In this document: piece after piece, positions 50,058 through 51,062 of the stretch
How positions within the stretch are numbered: position 1 is the first letter of the stretch
How the letters are laid out: every line of letters begins with the position of its first letter
Assembly (NCBI GenBank): GCA_021850135.1
Contig: JAJZRV010000006.1
Coordinates: 1-51,062 of the forward strand
Origin: Pseudomonadota bacterium
GTDB taxonomy: Bacteria > Pseudomonadota > Gammaproteobacteria > Burkholderiales > Ferrovaceae
Direction of reading: 5' to 3'
Length of the DNA stretch: 51,062 nt
The notes under the pieces: generated by a model
The model's input: the letters and a program-made list of their open reading frames with translations, nothing else
Databases searched by the model: none
What the model was told of the DNA's origin: nothing
Position numbers and translations under genes: made by a program

Positions 50058-51062
50058 TCAGCAGGGCGTCAGACGCGCAAAACCCAGCGCCAGCCATTTC
50101 ACGCCGGCATCCCTGAAATTGACCTGAACCCGGGCATCGCTGCCGCTCCCTTCGCATTTCAGGACGACGCCGGTGCCAAATTTGGCGTGGCTGACGGACT
50201 GCCCGATGAAAAAAGGCTGGGATGCGGACGGGCGATCCGTCGCCCGCGATACCGTCGCCTCCCGCGGCGGCGCAGTCACGAAACGGCTGGGCGCCTGCCA
50301 GGCAGCGGACGATGCCGTAGACAGCCACCGGCACAACGCCTCGGGAATTTCGTCAATGAATCGCGAACGCAGCCCATAACGCACCTGTCCGTGCAACATC
50401 CGGCTTTCCGCGCGGGTCAGGTACAGACGCTGCCTCGCCCGCGTGATAGCCACATACATGAGGCGCCGCTCCTCCTCCAGACCATCTGCCTCGGACAGCG
50501 CGTTCTCGTGAGGGAATAGACCCTCTTCCAGGCCACAGACGAACACCGCCTGAAACTCCAGCCCTTTGGCAGCATGAACCGTCATCAACTGCAATGCATC
50601 GGCCCCGGGAGCAGCCTCGTGCTCGCCAGCCTCGAGGCTGGCGTGGGATAAAAACGCCGTCAGGTCGCTCAGTTCGCTGTCATGCTCAAAACCCGCAGCG
50701 GCAGATACCAGTTCCTCCAGGTTTTCCACGCGGTCCGCACCCTCCCGCTCTTGGCGATAGTGCTGAACGAGCCCGCTTTCTTGCAGCATCGCCGATACCA
50801 GCTCTTCCAACGGCACGGCATCCGCAGCCGCACGCAGCCGGTCCACGCACAGCAGAAAGGCATTAAGCCCGGTTGCCGCCTTCCCACTCAGGGCCACATG
50901 GCGGGCAGCTTCGTGCAGGCTCTGGCCTGCAGCCGCAGCGTGTGACTGGAGGGTTTCGAGCGAACGCGCACCCAGGCCGCGTGGCGGAAAATTGACCACC
51001 CGCAAAAACGCGCCGTCGTCATCAGGATTAGCGGCAAGCCGCAGGTAAGCGAACGCGTGCTT
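50058..51062 (-). CDS. uvrD: UvrD/Rep-type DNA helicase (C-terminal part, N-terminus off the edge)
   Basis: The frame is open to the right edge, giving the last 334 residues of a superfamily 1 helicase. Visible motifs are AYLRLAANPDDDGAF-like start (shown here as KHAFAYLRLAANPDD), VVNFPPRGLG (motif IV region), LQLMTVHAAKGLEF (motif V) and EEERRLMYVAITRARQRLYL (motif VI). The C-terminal tail contains a GQSVSHAKFGTGVVL segment typical of UvrD/PcrA. It unwinds DNA in nucleotide-excision and mismatch repair. The missing N-terminal half includes the Walker A and helicase motifs I-III, so UvrD and Rep cannot be fully told apart, but the tail favours UvrD. Confidence 0.9.
   Translation of the reverse strand, partial: KHAFAYLRLAANPDDDGAFLRVVNFPPRGLGARSLETLQSHAAAAGQSLHEAARHVALSGKAATGLNAFLLCVDRLRAAADAVPLEELVSAMLQESGLVQHYRQEREGADRVENLEELVSAAAGFEHDSELSDLTAFLSHASLEAGEHEAAPGADALQLMTVHAAKGLEFQAVFVCGLEEGLFPHENALSEADGLEEERRLMYVAITRARQRLYLTRAESRMLHGQVRYGLRSRFIDEIPEALCRWLSTASSAAWQAPSRFVTAPPREATVSRATDRPSASQPFFIGQSVSHAKFGTGVVLKCEGSGSDARVQVNFRDAGVKWLALGFARLTPC

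Noticed and set aside
1-51062. tRNA, rRNA, CRISPR arrays, integrases or complete insertion sequences
   Set aside because: No cloverleaf-like segments, regularly spaced repeats or transposase/integrase motifs were seen on either strand; only one REP-like inverted repeat was found.

Overview
The window looks like a contig from an aerobic, probably chemolithotrophic betaproteobacterium. This placement rests on gene content only: a dusB-fis-purH-purD run, a DUF2782 gene next to a kinase-type thrB and a BPSS1780-family membrane protein, two cytochromes c4, a HiPIP and an Alternative Complex III. The base composition is fairly GC-rich. I cannot resolve genus; families with iron or sulfur oxidisers such as Gallionellaceae, Thiobacillaceae or Ferrovaceae are plausible. 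The first eight bases match the end of a common Illumina adapter, which suggests that position 1 is a true contig end.

Region 1 (1-12.9 kb) is mostly transport and metabolism. It holds a urea/short-chain-amide ABC transporter (urtA, partial urtB) divergent from an FmdC-like porin, then ilvD, lgt, a small cytochrome c, and a branched-chain amino acid transporter (livJ facing livHMGF) coupled to hemF. An orphan [2Fe-2S] small subunit of a molybdenum hydroxylase follows. Region 2 (12.9-22 kb) is housekeeping on the plus strand: polA, dusB-fis-purH-purD, DUF2782, thrB and a BPSS1780 protein.

Region 3 (22-50 kb) is a respiratory island of about 28 kb and the most interesting part. On the minus strand it reads HiPIP, the Alternative Complex III genes (actA, B1, B2, C, D, E, F, with ActB split in two), then a divergent cbb3-like oxidase. 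The oxidase has a CcoN with all metal ligands, a CcoO with a long insertion, and a CcoP reduced to its N-terminal membrane part without hemes. A train of poorly known small membrane proteins follows: a membrane cytochrome c, a CcoS-like protein, SUMF1-fold proteins without the catalytic cysteines, a membrane-bound spermidine-synthase-like protein and CcoG. SCO1/SenC and another SUMF1 protein lie further left. Two tiny four-helix proteins, one at each flank, resemble only the helix X-XI part of CcoN and keep its HxH heme ligands. Three unlisted micro-ORFs (43, 34 and 32 residues) encode single-helix proteins beside these genes.

My reading is that quinol oxidation by Alternative Complex III passes electrons to HiPIP and cytochrome c4 and then to the unusual oxidase. 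SCO, CcoG, CcoS-like and thioredoxin-like proteins would serve copper and heme assembly. The mini CcoN-like/cytochrome c pairs and the non-catalytic SUMF1 proteins would be new subunits or assembly factors. The window ends inside a uvrD-type helicase gene.
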